DNA of 33,158 bases, taken from the NCBI GenBank assembly GCA_022402535.1, contig JAKRSD010000023.1, positions 94,741 through 127,898 on the forward strand. The letters run 5' to 3'. Shown piece by piece: positions 1 through 8,435 of the stretch; within the stretch, counting starts at the first letter, position 1; every line of letters begins with the position of its first letter. Source of the DNA: Flavobacteriales bacterium (lineage in GTDB: Bacteria > Bacteroidota > Bacteroidia > CAIKAF01). Both the position numbers and the translations under genes were made by a program. A model generated the notes under the pieces. That model worked only from the letters and a program-made list of their open reading frames with translations, searched no databases and was not told where the DNA came from.

Positions 1-1
1 G

Positions 2-2104
2 CTTTGGAAAAAAGTAAAACCATCCCTTTCTGCAGGAAGAGTACAATCGGTTGCCGTAAAACTAATTGTGGAAAGAGAACGGGAAAGAAATGCATTTAAA
101 AGTACCTCATCCTTTAAAGTAACCGGAAAATTCGCGGAATCCTCCAAAGAATTTAAAGCGGAACTGGCCGTTAAATTCGATAACGAAGGCAAAGCCGAGG
201 ACTTCTTAAAGTCGTGCATGGGCGCTCAGTTTAAAGTAGATAATGTAGAAACCAAACCGGCCAAAAGAACGCCCGCAGCACCGTTTACCACATCCACCCT
301 GCAACAGGAAGCCGGGCGAAAACTGGGCTACACCGTTCAGAGAACCATGCAGATTGCCCAGCGGCTGTATGAAGAAGGATTCATAACTTATATGAGGACA
401 GACTCCGTAAACCTTTCGGATACTGCCATACAGGGTGCCGAATCGGCAATTGTGAGCAATTACGGTAAAGGGTTTCATCAGGTTCGTAAATACGCCACAA
501 AATCAAAAGGCGCCCAGGAAGCCCACGAAGCGATAAGACCCACTTACTTTGAAAAACAACATGTTTCAAGCGATTCATCCATGCAAAAATTGTATGAATT
601 AATCTGGAAACGCACCGTAGCTTCTCAAATGGCCGATGCCCGGCTAGAAAAAACACAGATTGATATCAAAGCGGCAGGAGTCAGCGAAAAGTTTGTAGCC
701 AGCGGTGAAGTAATAAAATTCGAAGGCTTCCTGAAAGTATATATCGAAGAAAAAGACGAAGATCTGGACGAATCAGAAAACACACAGGATCAGAATCTTC
801 CTGCATTACAAAAAGGACAGTCGTTAACATGCAATGAAATAACGGCCGTGCAACGCTTTTCAATGCCTCCCGCAAAATATACGGAAGCCGGTTTAGTGAA
901 GAAACTGGAAGAACTCGGTATCGGAAGACCTTCTACTTATGCACCTACTATCAGCACCATACAGAAAAGAGGCTATGTAGAAAAGAAAGAAATAGAAGGT
1001 GTAAAACGGAACTATTCGGTAATTACACTTAAAAACGATTCGCTTAAAAAAGAAACCAAATCAGAAAACACCGGAGCCGAAAAAGGGAAACTTTCACCCA
1101 CGGATATTGGCATCCTGGTTACCGACTTTCTATCCGAAAATTTCAAGCAGATTATGGATTACCACTTCACGGCTAAAGTGGAAAAAGAGTTCGATGATAT
1201 TGCCGAAGGCAATCTGGTTTGGAATAAAATGATTGAAGAATTCTACGGCCCATTCCACAACTCGGTAGAATTTACAGAAAAAAATGCCGAAAGAGCCCGC
1301 GGAAAAAGAGAACTCGGAAAAGATCCGGCTACCGGAAAATCAGTTTATGCATTGGTAGGCCGATATGGTCCGATGGTTCAAATTGGGGAAACAGAAGACG
1401 AAGAGAAACCGAAATATGCTACCATAAAGAGCAACCAAAGCATTGAAACCATTACTCTGGAGGATGCTCTGAGCCTGTTCAGATTACCCCTCTCACTTGG
1501 CGATTTTGAAGGAAAAGAAATCATCATCGGAGAAGGCCGTTTTGGCCCTTATGTTAAATGGGGCGAGCAATTTATTTCCTTACCCAGGGGTGAAGACCCT
1601 CTATCCGTGGACATGTCCCGGGCAATAGAAGTAATTAAAGAAAAACAAGAAACCGATGCCCCGATTGCATCATACCAAAACAAGCCGGTAACAAAAGGAA
1701 AAGGGCGGTTCGGACCTTTCATCAAATGGGATAATCTGTTCATAAATGTGCCCAAAGCCTATAACTTCGATAACCTATCACAAAAAGAAATTGAAGAATT
1801 AATCAGCAAAAAGATTGAAAAAGAATCCAACCGTTTTATCCAACAATGGGAAGATGAAAAAATTGCACTGGAAAATGGACGTTGGGGACCATTTATCCGC
1901 TTTGGGAAAAACATGTTGAAAATTTTGCCGAAGGAAGATAAATCTAAATATGCTCCTGAAGAAATAGCGGCACTTTCTTTAGAAGAAGTGAAAAAAATGA
2001 TTGTAGCCCAAATGCCCGAAGCGTTTGAAAAAGCCCCTAAGAAAAAGGCGGCACCGAAAAAGAAAGCGGCCACAAAATCAACGGCAAAAACCAAAAAGAA
2101 ATAA
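2..2104 (+). CDS. topA: DNA topoisomerase I, 3' part (5' end outside window)
   Basis: Type IA topoisomerase that relaxes negative supercoils through a transient 5'-phosphotyrosine link. The reading frame is already open at base 2 and reads LWKKVKPSLSAGRVQSVAVK, a conserved topA stretch, so the gene begins left of the window; the GTG at 68 is internal. The Toprim domain is therefore missing from view. The catalytic motif ITYMRTDS is present, with the active Tyr at codon 389-391, and the later core motifs follow (RPSTYAPTISTIQKRGY). The C-terminus carries four GRxGP-type repeats (GRYGPMVQIG, GRFGPYVKWG, GRFGPFIKWD, GRWGPFIRFG) in place of the Cys4 zinc ribbons of E. coli TopA, and ends in a Lys/Ala-rich tail suited to binding DNA. 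The next gene starts 11 bp after the stop, so the two are probably cotranscribed. Confidence 0.97.
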   Translation, partial: LWKKVKPSLSAGRVQSVAVKLIVERERERNAFKSTSSFKVTGKFAESSKEFKAELAVKFDNEGKAEDFLKSCMGAQFKVDNVETKPAKRTPAAPFTTSTLQQEAGRKLGYTVQRTMQIAQRLYEEGFITYMRTDSVNLSDTAIQGAESAIVSNYGKGFHQVRKYATKSKGAQEAHEAIRPTYFEKQHVSSDSSMQKLYELIWKRTVASQMADARLEKTQIDIKAAGVSEKFVASGEVIKFEGFLKVYIEEKDEDLDESENTQDQNLPALQKGQSLTCNEITAVQRFSMPPAKYTEAGLVKKLEELGIGRPSTYAPTISTIQKRGYVEKKEIEGVKRNYSVITLKNDSLKKETKSENTGAEKGKLSPTDIGILVTDFLSENFKQIMDYHFTAKVEKEFDDIAEGNLVWNKMIEEFYGPFHNSVEFTEKNAERARGKRELGKDPATGKSVYALVGRYGPMVQIGETEDEEKPKYATIKSNQSIETITLEDALSLFRLPLSLGDFEGKEIIIGEGRFGPYVKWGEQFISLPRGEDPLSVDMSRAIEVIKEKQETDAPIASYQNKPVTKGKGRFGPFIKWDNLFINVPKAYNFDNLSQKEIEELISKKIEKESNRFIQQWEDEKIALENGRWGPFIRFGKNMLKILPKEDKSKYAPEEIAALSLEEVKKMIVAQMPEAFEKAPKKKAAPKKKAATKSTAKTKKK

Positions 2105-2115
2105 TGAAGTAAGCT

Positions 2116-3300
2116 ATGGACTACCTTTCCTTGTTTCTTCCCATTCCGGATTCTATTTTACCGGAACAATTCAACCGCGAACAACTCGGATCCCGAATCA
2201 GGGCATTCAGTCCCGCAGGCGGGTTTCCCGAATACAATGAAGACAGCAAACCCGATTTTGCAATTATCGGTGTAAACATGTATCAGTTCAAACATCCATC
2301 AAACGAATTAATACATGTACCCAATTTAGTCCGCAAAGAACTCTACTCATTGTTCACAGGCACATTCAGCAATGTAAACATTGCCGACTGGGGTAATTTG
2401 CGCATTTCAGAAAATGAAGCAGAAAACAAAAACAAACTGATACTTGCCTTATCCGAAGCGATTCAAAACAACATTATTCCTATCATTATAGGGGGAGGTC
2501 AGGAAATCACCTGGCTAAACTATTTGGCATACAAAAAAATGGGAAGGTTTTTTAACCTGTTGAGTTTAGATCCCAAACCTGATTTTCAGGCAGATGCTGA
2601 GGATATTAATTCAGATAACTACCTGTCTCACATTATATTCGACCCTGATAATTACATGTTTAATTACAGCATATTGGGGTATCAAAATTATTTGGTTGCT
2701 CCTTCAGTCATGGACACCATGGAAAAACTATTCTTTGAAGTGCTGCGATTGGGTGATATTAGGGCTATTCCCGAAATTGCAGAGCCTGTAATCCGGGATG
2801 CCGATTGCATTTCGTTGGATATGAATAGTGTGAAAGCATCCGATGCCCAGGCTGTATTGCATCCGGAACCCAACGGCTACCGCAGTGAGGAAATATGTAA
2901 GATGGCCAGATACTGCGGAATGAGTCATAAATTAAACTCTTTCGGACTGTACAACCTTTCTCCGCATGAAGAAAACCGCTCCACATTAAAATTAGCAGCA
3001 CAGGTTATATGGCATCTCTTAGATGGGTTTTACAGCAGAATGGAAGAATCGTCAGATTTCACCTCCAATGAATTCATTCGTTACGATGTGTCGTCCCCCG
3101 ATACCGGATTTGACATCCGTTTCTATAAAAACAGATTAACCGGACGTTGGTGGATGAGCTTACCTTTGAATGAAGAAAAAGAGATTAAATTTGGGTTAAG
3201 AGAGTACATCATTCCCTGTACAGAACAGGATTATTTGGAAAGTTTACGGGGCGAAATCCCAGAAAGATGGTTTAAAGCAGAAAAAAAACTTAATTTTTAA
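2116..3300 (+). CDS. Arginase/formimidoylglutamase-fold protein with degenerate metal site
   Basis: 394 aa protein of the ureohydrolase (arginase/agmatinase/HutG) superfamily. Family enzymes hydrolyse guanidino or formimino groups with a two-manganese centre held by GGGH, DxHxD and SxDxD motifs. Here these read GGGQE (Gln129), LDPKPD (Asp152, Lys154, Asp156) and SLDMN (Asp235, Asn237). By this reading three of six expected ligands are changed (His to Gln, His to Lys, Asp to Asn), so it is unlikely to work as a normal Mn2+ hydrolase. It lies 11 bp after topA and 112-148 bp before porP of the type IX secretion operon. There is no signal peptide, so it should be cytoplasmic. Annotation as formimidoylglutamase would be misleading; a binding or structural role is an inference. 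Confidence 0.8.
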   Translation: MDYLSLFLPIPDSILPEQFNREQLGSRIRAFSPAGGFPEYNEDSKPDFAIIGVNMYQFKHPSNELIHVPNLVRKELYSLFTGTFSNVNIADWGNLRISENEAENKNKLILALSEAIQNNIIPIIIGGGQEITWLNYLAYKKMGRFFNLLSLDPKPDFQADAEDINSDNYLSHIIFDPDNYMFNYSILGYQNYLVAPSVMDTMEKLFFEVLRLGDIRAIPEIAEPVIRDADCISLDMNSVKASDAQAVLHPEPNGYRSEEICKMARYCGMSHKLNSFGLYNLSPHEENRSTLKLAAQVIWHLLDGFYSRMEESSDFTSNEFIRYDVSSPDTGFDIRFYKNRLTGRWWMSLPLNEEKEIKFGLREYIIPCTEQDYLESLRGEIPERWFKAEKKLNF

Positions 3301-3391
3301 TTAACTGTTTTTCATAGGCTTAGCCAAGTTATCAACCGATTTATAAACATTTTTAATAAATAGATTTGGTATTGTCTGGGAAATAATTGCA

Positions 3392-3399
3392 TATATTTA
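3392..3399 (+). promoter_or_regulatory. Possible -7 box for porP operon
   Basis: TATATTTA matches the Bacteroidota -7 consensus TAnnTTTG at seven of eight positions, with a TTG about 17 bp upstream (3372-3374). A transcript starting near 3406 gives a leader of about 43 nt to the ATG at 3449. It would leave almost no leader for the alternative TTG/ATG starts at 3413/3416, which favours 3449 as the porP start. Confidence 0.35.
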
Positions 3400-3448
3400 C
3401 GACTTAAATCTATTGATGTTTTATTTGAGAAAACTATACTCTACACTT

Positions 3449-4411
3449 ATGAATCTAAGGGCTATCGTCGTTGCGGGACTAACATTTACAGCATTACTGG
3501 GAAAAGTTCATGCACAGCAAGATCCTCAATTTACGCAGTTTTATTTCAATAAACTCATGATAAATCCTGCTACCGCGGGGTATCATGATAATATTTGTGT
3601 TAACCTTTTCAACCGTTTCCAGTGGACAGGTTTTGAGAAAGCCCCGTTTACCAATCAATTGTCGGTAGATGCGAACTTAAAAACATTCATTAAGCACGAT
3701 ATAGGTGTGGGTTTAACCGTGTTTAATGATAATATCGGTTTTTTCAACACCACGGGTCTTCGTTTGGCCGGAGCTTACCGATTCCAACTCGGTCCAGGAC
3801 GTCTTGGCGTCGGTTTAGACTTAGGGTTCCAAAACATGATTGTTAACGGAGCCTCTTGGAATCCTCCCCAAACCAGCATAGACGCATCTTTACCGATAAC
3901 TGGAAACTCTATGGTTTTTGATGCAGGTTTAGGCGTATTTTACCATACCCCACTCTGGTATGCAGGTATTTCAGCCAAACAGTTACCCGGCATGCGATTC
4001 AAAGATTTTTCATACCGCGCAGCACGCCATATGTTTTTCACCGGCGGATATACCTTTAAAGCCGTGGGCGGAAACCCCAACATTGACATTAATCCCAATG
4101 CAATCGTGAAAACTGATTTAGCTACCGTATCATTCGATGTAAACGTAAACATGATTTACAAAGAAAAATATTGGGGCGGTTTAACTTACCGCTTCCAAGA
4201 TGCCGTAGCACTTAATTTGGGAATGGTACTTTATCAGACTCCCAAACATTCGTTTATAGCAGGTTATTCATATGATCTGACAACATCCCGATTATTACGT
4301 TTCAGCTACGGTACACATGAATTATTTTTACGTTACTGCTTCAAAATGGAGCTTCCTCCCATGGGTGGTGGGTTTCGTGTAAGAGATTTGGATTCAAAAC
4401 GTGACTGGTAA
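3449..4411 (+). CDS. porP: PorP/SprF family type IX secretion outer-membrane protein
   Basis: Outer-membrane beta-barrel of the PorP/SprF family, needed for type IX secretion and, in gliding species, for placing adhesins on the surface. The family signature is clear: after the signal peptide comes QQDPQFTQFYFNKLMINPA, followed by NRFQW and alternating aromatic/glycine beta strands to the C-terminus. The start is taken as ATG 3449, giving 320 aa and a signal peptide MNLRAIVVAGLTFTALLGKVHA cut before QQDP; in-frame TTG/ATG at 3413/3416 would add 11-12 residues. Placement directly ahead of gldK matches the porPKLMN order known from Porphyromonas gingivalis, whereas sprF in Flavobacterium johnsoniae lies behind sprE elsewhere. 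The 94 bp gap to gldK holds a small hairpin. Confidence 0.9.
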   Translation: MNLRAIVVAGLTFTALLGKVHAQQDPQFTQFYFNKLMINPATAGYHDNICVNLFNRFQWTGFEKAPFTNQLSVDANLKTFIKHDIGVGLTVFNDNIGFFNTTGLRLAGAYRFQLGPGRLGVGLDLGFQNMIVNGASWNPPQTSIDASLPITGNSMVFDAGLGVFYHTPLWYAGISAKQLPGMRFKDFSYRAARHMFFTGGYTFKAVGGNPNIDINPNAIVKTDLATVSFDVNVNMIYKEKYWGGLTYRFQDAVALNLGMVLYQTPKHSFIAGYSYDLTTSRLLRFSYGTHELFLRYCFKMELPPMGGGFRVRDLDSKRDW

Positions 4412-4468
4412 CGACAGATATTAATAAATTTTAAGTATAAAGCAACCCCACATACATAACATTCAAAA

Positions 4469-4486
4469 ATAAGAATCGTTTCTTAT
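4469..4486 (+). promoter_or_regulatory. Small hairpin in the porP-gldK spacer
   Basis: A perfect 7-bp inverted repeat ATAAGAA / TTCTTAT with loop TCGT sits 20 bp before gldK. No T-run follows, so it is not a standard terminator. It may be an RNA stability or processing element that lets GldK be made at a different level from PorP, or a protein-binding dyad. The stem is AT-rich and could be chance. Confidence 0.3.
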
Positions 4487-4505
4487 CAAGAAATTTGGGT
4501 TAGAC

Positions 4506-5837
4506 ATGAAAAAGAACAATTTAAAAAAGCTTGCCATTCTTGGCGCAGTTGCAACCGTATTTGTAAGTTGTAACAACGGTAATATGGGCCAGCTGACAGG
4601 GGTTCCAAACAGACCTAAATGGTATCAGGCAGATCCTTACGGAACTGTTTACATTCCAATGGGAAGTTTCAACATGGGTCCATCTGATCAGGATGTACCC
4701 AACAACTTCACGCAACAGTCAAAAACAGTTTCTGTTCAGGCGTTCTATATGGACCAGACAGAAATTACAAATAATGAATATCGGCAGTTCGTTGCCTATG
4801 TCAAAGACTCAATGGCTCGCCAGGTGCTTGGAGATAATGGGTTAGATGCGGACTTCTTTATTCAAGAAGAGGAATATGAAGATTGGAATATTGCAGTAGG
4901 TACTCCCGATCCACCTCTTCTTAACTACAGAACCAAAATTAAGTGGGATGATGTAGAACAGGCCGAGATTTTGGAGGAGTTATACTATCCGCCCAATGAA
5001 AGATTCTACTCAAGAAGAGAAATAGATACCCGTAAACTTATTTATGAGTATTACTGGATTGACTATAAAGCAGCGGCCAATAACAGACCTCAGGGTTTGA
5101 AAGACCGTTCTGTATTCATCCGTAGAGATAAAGTGGGAGTGTATCCTGATACATTGGTTTGGATTGCAGACTTCACGTATTCATACAATGAACCTTTGAC
5201 CAAAATGTATTTTTGGCACCCTGCTTATGATGATTATCCTGTAGTTGGAATAACTTGGAAACAAGCCAATGCTTTCAGCATCTGGAGAACCAATTTAATG
5301 AACCAGTTCCTCACAAGCCGTGGTGATTTCCCTGTACATGACTTCAGATTACCAACGGAAGCAGAATGGGAATACGCTGCCCGTGGAGGATTAGATTTGA
5401 GTCCATATCCTTGGGGTGGTCCATACATCCGTAATTCAAAAGGTTGTTTCTTAGGTAACTTTAAACCGTTGAGAGGTAACTACATTGACGATGGTGGATT
5501 CCACACTGTACCAGCCAATTCATACAATCCTAACGAATACGGGTTATACTGTATGGCAGGTAACGTAGCTGAATGGTGTAGAGATGCTTTTGAAGAAAGT
5601 GGATATAGCTTTTCCCATGACCTGAACCCAGATTTATATTATGAAGCGAAAGATGCTGCCGATGGTGGTGTACCTGCTCTTCGTAGAAAAGTAATTCGTG
5701 GTGGTTCATGGAAAGATATAGGCTTTTACCTTCAAGTATCTTCCCGTTCTTATGAATACCAAGATTCTTGTAAAAGTTATATAGGATTCCGTAACGTTCA
5801 AACCTTTATGGGTAGAGCTAAAGAAGACTATAAATAA
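4506..5837 (+). CDS. gldK: GldK/PorK type IX secretion lipoprotein
   Basis: Lipoprotein of the T9SS periplasmic ring, where it pairs with GldN/PorN under the outer membrane. Residues 1-22 form a lipoprotein signal with lipobox VFVSC and acylated Cys22. The mature part is a formylglycine-generating-enzyme-like (FGE-sulfatase) fold from about residue 45 to 435: PMGSFNMGPSD, then MDQTEITNNEYRQF, FRLPTEAEWEYAARGG, GNVAEWCRDAF, VIRGGSWKD and YIGFRNVQ. This fold is characteristic of GldK, which is structural rather than enzymatic. A long insertion (about residues 105-245) separates the two halves, as usual in the family; 443 aa is typical. It is second in the porP-gldKLMN operon, with a 137 bp gap to gldL. 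Confidence 0.95.
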   Translation: MKKNNLKKLAILGAVATVFVSCNNGNMGQLTGVPNRPKWYQADPYGTVYIPMGSFNMGPSDQDVPNNFTQQSKTVSVQAFYMDQTEITNNEYRQFVAYVKDSMARQVLGDNGLDADFFIQEEEYEDWNIAVGTPDPPLLNYRTKIKWDDVEQAEILEELYYPPNERFYSRREIDTRKLIYEYYWIDYKAAANNRPQGLKDRSVFIRRDKVGVYPDTLVWIADFTYSYNEPLTKMYFWHPAYDDYPVVGITWKQANAFSIWRTNLMNQFLTSRGDFPVHDFRLPTEAEWEYAARGGLDLSPYPWGGPYIRNSKGCFLGNFKPLRGNYIDDGGFHTVPANSYNPNEYGLYCMAGNVAEWCRDAFEESGYSFSHDLNPDLYYEAKDAADGGVPALRRKVIRGGSWKDIGFYLQVSSRSYEYQDSCKSYIGFRNVQTFMGRAKEDYK

Positions 5838-5974
5838 CATACATCCCCTGTCACGATTCTTTTTTTAATTTTTTAAGTAAAAACTGCATTCCTTCACAAA
5901 GCTGAATGGGAAAAGGCGGTAAATTAGCATTGTGAATTTTTTAAATCAATAAACAAGTAAACAAAAGAAAACGT
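5838..5974 (+). other. 137 bp AT-rich spacer between gldK and gldL
   Basis: The longest gap inside the secretion operon. It is AT-rich and has no open frame of note. TAGCATTG at 5925-5932 is one mismatch from the TAnnTTTG -7 consensus, so a second promoter serving the gldLMN motor genes is possible. No stable hairpin or terminator was seen. Confidence 0.3.
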
Positions 5975-6799
5975 ATGAAATTCCTACACACTAAAAAAGG
6001 AAAGATTGTAATGAACTTCGTCTACGGGATGGGGGCAGCAGTAGTAATCGTGGGTGCGATGTTTAAAATTATGCACTGGCCTGGGGCGAATGAGATGTTG
6101 ATTATAGGTCTTTCTACAGAGGCAGTTATTTTCGCCATTTCGGCATTTGATCCACCTGCAGAAGATTTAGATTGGACACTCGTTTATCCGGAATTGGCCG
6201 GTTTACCTGGTGAAGAAGGCGGACATGGCCGTGGTGGAGCAGTATCTGGTAATATTGTTCTTAAAGATTCTGTAACCCAAGAACTTGATAAAATGTTGGC
6301 CGAAGCTAAAATCGGTCCCGAATTGTTAGAAAGTTTAGGTTCAAGCATTAAAAGATTAGGTGAAAACACAAACCAATTAGCTGATATTTCCGGAGCTAGT
6401 TTAGCTACCGATGAGTACGTAAAAAGTGTTTCGTCTGCAAGCAAAACCGTTTCTCAACTATCTGATTCTTATGTAAAAGCAGCCGAGTCATTGACAGGGT
6501 TAAGCGTATCAAACGCAGATGGACAAAGCTACGGTGAACAACTTCAGAGAGTATCTAAGAATTTATCAGCACTGAACAACGTATATGAATTACAAATTTC
6601 AGGTTCTCAAGATTACTTAGAGGCTACTTCTAAAGTGTATACCAACATTGCACAATTATTGAATAACCTAGGAGATTCTGTAGAAGATACTAAACGTTAC
6701 AAAACAGAAATCGCTAAATTAGGTGAGAACTTATCAGCATTGAATACCGTTTACGGTAATATGTTGTCTGCAATGAACATTCGTCCTCAGGGAGCATAA
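5975..6799 (+). CDS. gldL: GldL/PorL type IX secretion motor subunit
   Basis: Inner-membrane subunit of the proton-driven GldLM motor that powers T9SS and gliding. The N-terminus has the conserved MNFVYGMGAAVVIVGAMFKI helix, a HWPG turn and a second helix LIIGLSTEAVIFAISAF. Lys31 in helix 1 and Glu49 in helix 2 match the functionally important Lys27 and Glu49 described for F. johnsoniae GldL, so the motor should be active. From about residue 75 the protein is cytoplasmic and largely helical (ELDKMLAEAKI..., SLGDSVEDTKRYKTEIAKLG), typical for the family. Length 274 aa is slightly above the F. johnsoniae protein. It lies 24 bp before gldM. Confidence 0.95.
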   Translation: MKFLHTKKGKIVMNFVYGMGAAVVIVGAMFKIMHWPGANEMLIIGLSTEAVIFAISAFDPPAEDLDWTLVYPELAGLPGEEGGHGRGGAVSGNIVLKDSVTQELDKMLAEAKIGPELLESLGSSIKRLGENTNQLADISGASLATDEYVKSVSSASKTVSQLSDSYVKAAESLTGLSVSNADGQSYGEQLQRVSKNLSALNNVYELQISGSQDYLEATSKVYTNIAQLLNNLGDSVEDTKRYKTEIAKLGENLSALNTVYGNMLSAMNIRPQGA

Positions 6800-6809
6800 T
6801 TAATTTAAT

Positions 6810-6815
6810 AAGGAG
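6810..6815 (+). promoter_or_regulatory. Shine-Dalgarno-like site before gldM
   Basis: AAGGAG lies 8 nt before the gldM ATG (6824), an ideal anti-SD match and distance. None of the other starts examined closely here shows a comparable site, in keeping with the general lack of SD use in Bacteroidota. Confidence 0.5.
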
Positions 6816-6823
6816 ATTATACA

Positions 6824-8425
6824 ATGGCATCAGGAAAAGCGTCACCCCGTCAGAAGATGATTAACATGATGTACCTCGTGTTAACAGCACTACTGGCATT
6901 AAACGTATCAAAAGAAATTCTTGAAGCGTTTGTAGTCGTAAATGAAGGCATGTTGTTACAAAAGACCAATATTGAGAAAAATAACGGTCGTATCTATGGA
7001 GATTTTGAACAACAAAAAATTCTTTATAAAGAAAATTTCGAGCGAATCAAACCGTTCTATGAAAACGCTCAGCTTCTCAGAAAAATATCTGATGAACTGG
7101 TAAATGAAATAGAGGTTATGAAAGCCGAATTGATTGCGACTGCTGAACAAATCACAAAAGAAAAAGCACTGGAAGATGGTATGACGGCTAAAGATCTTAC
7201 GAAATTGGAAGATTATGATATTCCAACGTATTATTTTGGCACAGACGACCCTGCAAAACCTGCTCGTGGTGAAGGTAAAGCGGCTGAACTGAAAAAGAAA
7301 ATAGCTGATTACAGAGAAAAATTACTCAGTAAACAATTTTTCGATAAAATTTCAGACACTTCAAAAGTTCAGTTAAACTTATCTACTGAAGATCCTATCA
7401 GCTTCAAAACTAAACAAAAAGAGCCTTGGGAGATGTTTTACTTCTATCATCTTCCTATGCCTGCAGCGTTAACGGAGCTTACTAAATGGCAAAATAACGT
7501 AAGAGCTGCTGAAGGTGCGATTTTAAGTTATCTGTACGATAAAATCAGTGCCAGCTCATACAAATTTGATGCAATCAAAGCTGCCATTATTCCTAAATCA
7601 AACGTAGTTTTTGCTGGTAATGCTTTTGAAGCTGATATATTCTTAGCCGCTTACAATACCAGTGAAAGACCTACCATTTTAGTTAATGGTTCTCCGGTTA
7701 CAGAATTCTCTGAAGACGGAAGAGGTTTATTCAAAGTTCAAGCATCGGGTGAAGGTGAAAAAACCGTTACAGGGGTTATTAAAATTAAAGATCCTATAAC
7801 CGGTGGCGAAAGAGAAGAGCCATTTGAAACCAAGTATCAGGTTTCAAAACCAATGATGACGGTAACACCAGATCAAATGAATGTGTTCTACCGTGGATTA
7901 GATAACCCGATTACAGTTTCAGTACCCGGTGTGGCTCCAAATCAAATTACAGCTACTTGCTCCGGTTGTAATTCATTTACCGGCGGTAATGGAAAATACA
8001 TCGTAAAACCCGGATCAGGAAATGAAGCGAACATCAGTGTCTCAGTAAAGCTTACTGATGGCAAAGTGCAAAATATGGGAGCTGCTAAATTCCGTGTAAA
8101 ACGTATTCCTGACCCACAGATTAAATTCGGTAGTAAAAGTACAGGTGAGGTAATTACGGTTCCTGAAGCACAAAACAGTGCCCTGATTCCGTTAATGCAA
8201 GATTTTGACTTCAACGTATTTGCTCAAATCAAAAGTTTTGCAATTTCTTACGAGTTGAACGGTTCGATTCAAGATAAACAGGTTTCTGGCAATAAAATCC
8301 CTTCTGATGTGGCAACCAACATTGCCCGTATGCAGAAAGGCAAGAAAATTTATTTCGACAAAATTATGATCGGAATGCCTGACGGAACAACAAGAACGCA
8401 ATCAGCAGTATTCACAATCAGATAA
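6824..8425 (+). CDS. gldM: GldM/PorM type IX secretion motor rotor
   Basis: Bitopic protein that pairs with GldL in the inner membrane and reaches across the periplasm to the GldK/GldN ring, passing motor torque to the secretion machine. The N-terminus MASGKASPRQKMINMMYLVL is classic, with Arg9 matching the residue proposed to interact with GldL Glu49, and one transmembrane helix at about 13-31. The long periplasmic part contains the helical region (about 35-220) followed by three beta domains; a Cys pair CSGC lies near residue 385. 533 aa is close to the 510-525 aa of known GldM/PorM. Its ATG has an SD-like site, and gldN follows after 10 bp. Confidence 0.95.
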   Translation: MASGKASPRQKMINMMYLVLTALLALNVSKEILEAFVVVNEGMLLQKTNIEKNNGRIYGDFEQQKILYKENFERIKPFYENAQLLRKISDELVNEIEVMKAELIATAEQITKEKALEDGMTAKDLTKLEDYDIPTYYFGTDDPAKPARGEGKAAELKKKIADYREKLLSKQFFDKISDTSKVQLNLSTEDPISFKTKQKEPWEMFYFYHLPMPAALTELTKWQNNVRAAEGAILSYLYDKISASSYKFDAIKAAIIPKSNVVFAGNAFEADIFLAAYNTSERPTILVNGSPVTEFSEDGRGLFKVQASGEGEKTVTGVIKIKDPITGGEREEPFETKYQVSKPMMTVTPDQMNVFYRGLDNPITVSVPGVAPNQITATCSGCNSFTGGNGKYIVKPGSGNEANISVSVKLTDGKVQNMGAAKFRVKRIPDPQIKFGSKSTGEVITVPEAQNSALIPLMQDFDFNVFAQIKSFAISYELNGSIQDKQVSGNKIPSDVATNIARMQKGKKIYFDKIMIGMPDGTTRTQSAVFTIR

Positions 8426-8435
8426 ATTTAGCATT

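Noticed and set aside
206-1755. Several minus-strand open frames of 61-91 codons inside topA
   Set aside because: They lie wholly within the strongly conserved topA frame and show no family text or start signals.
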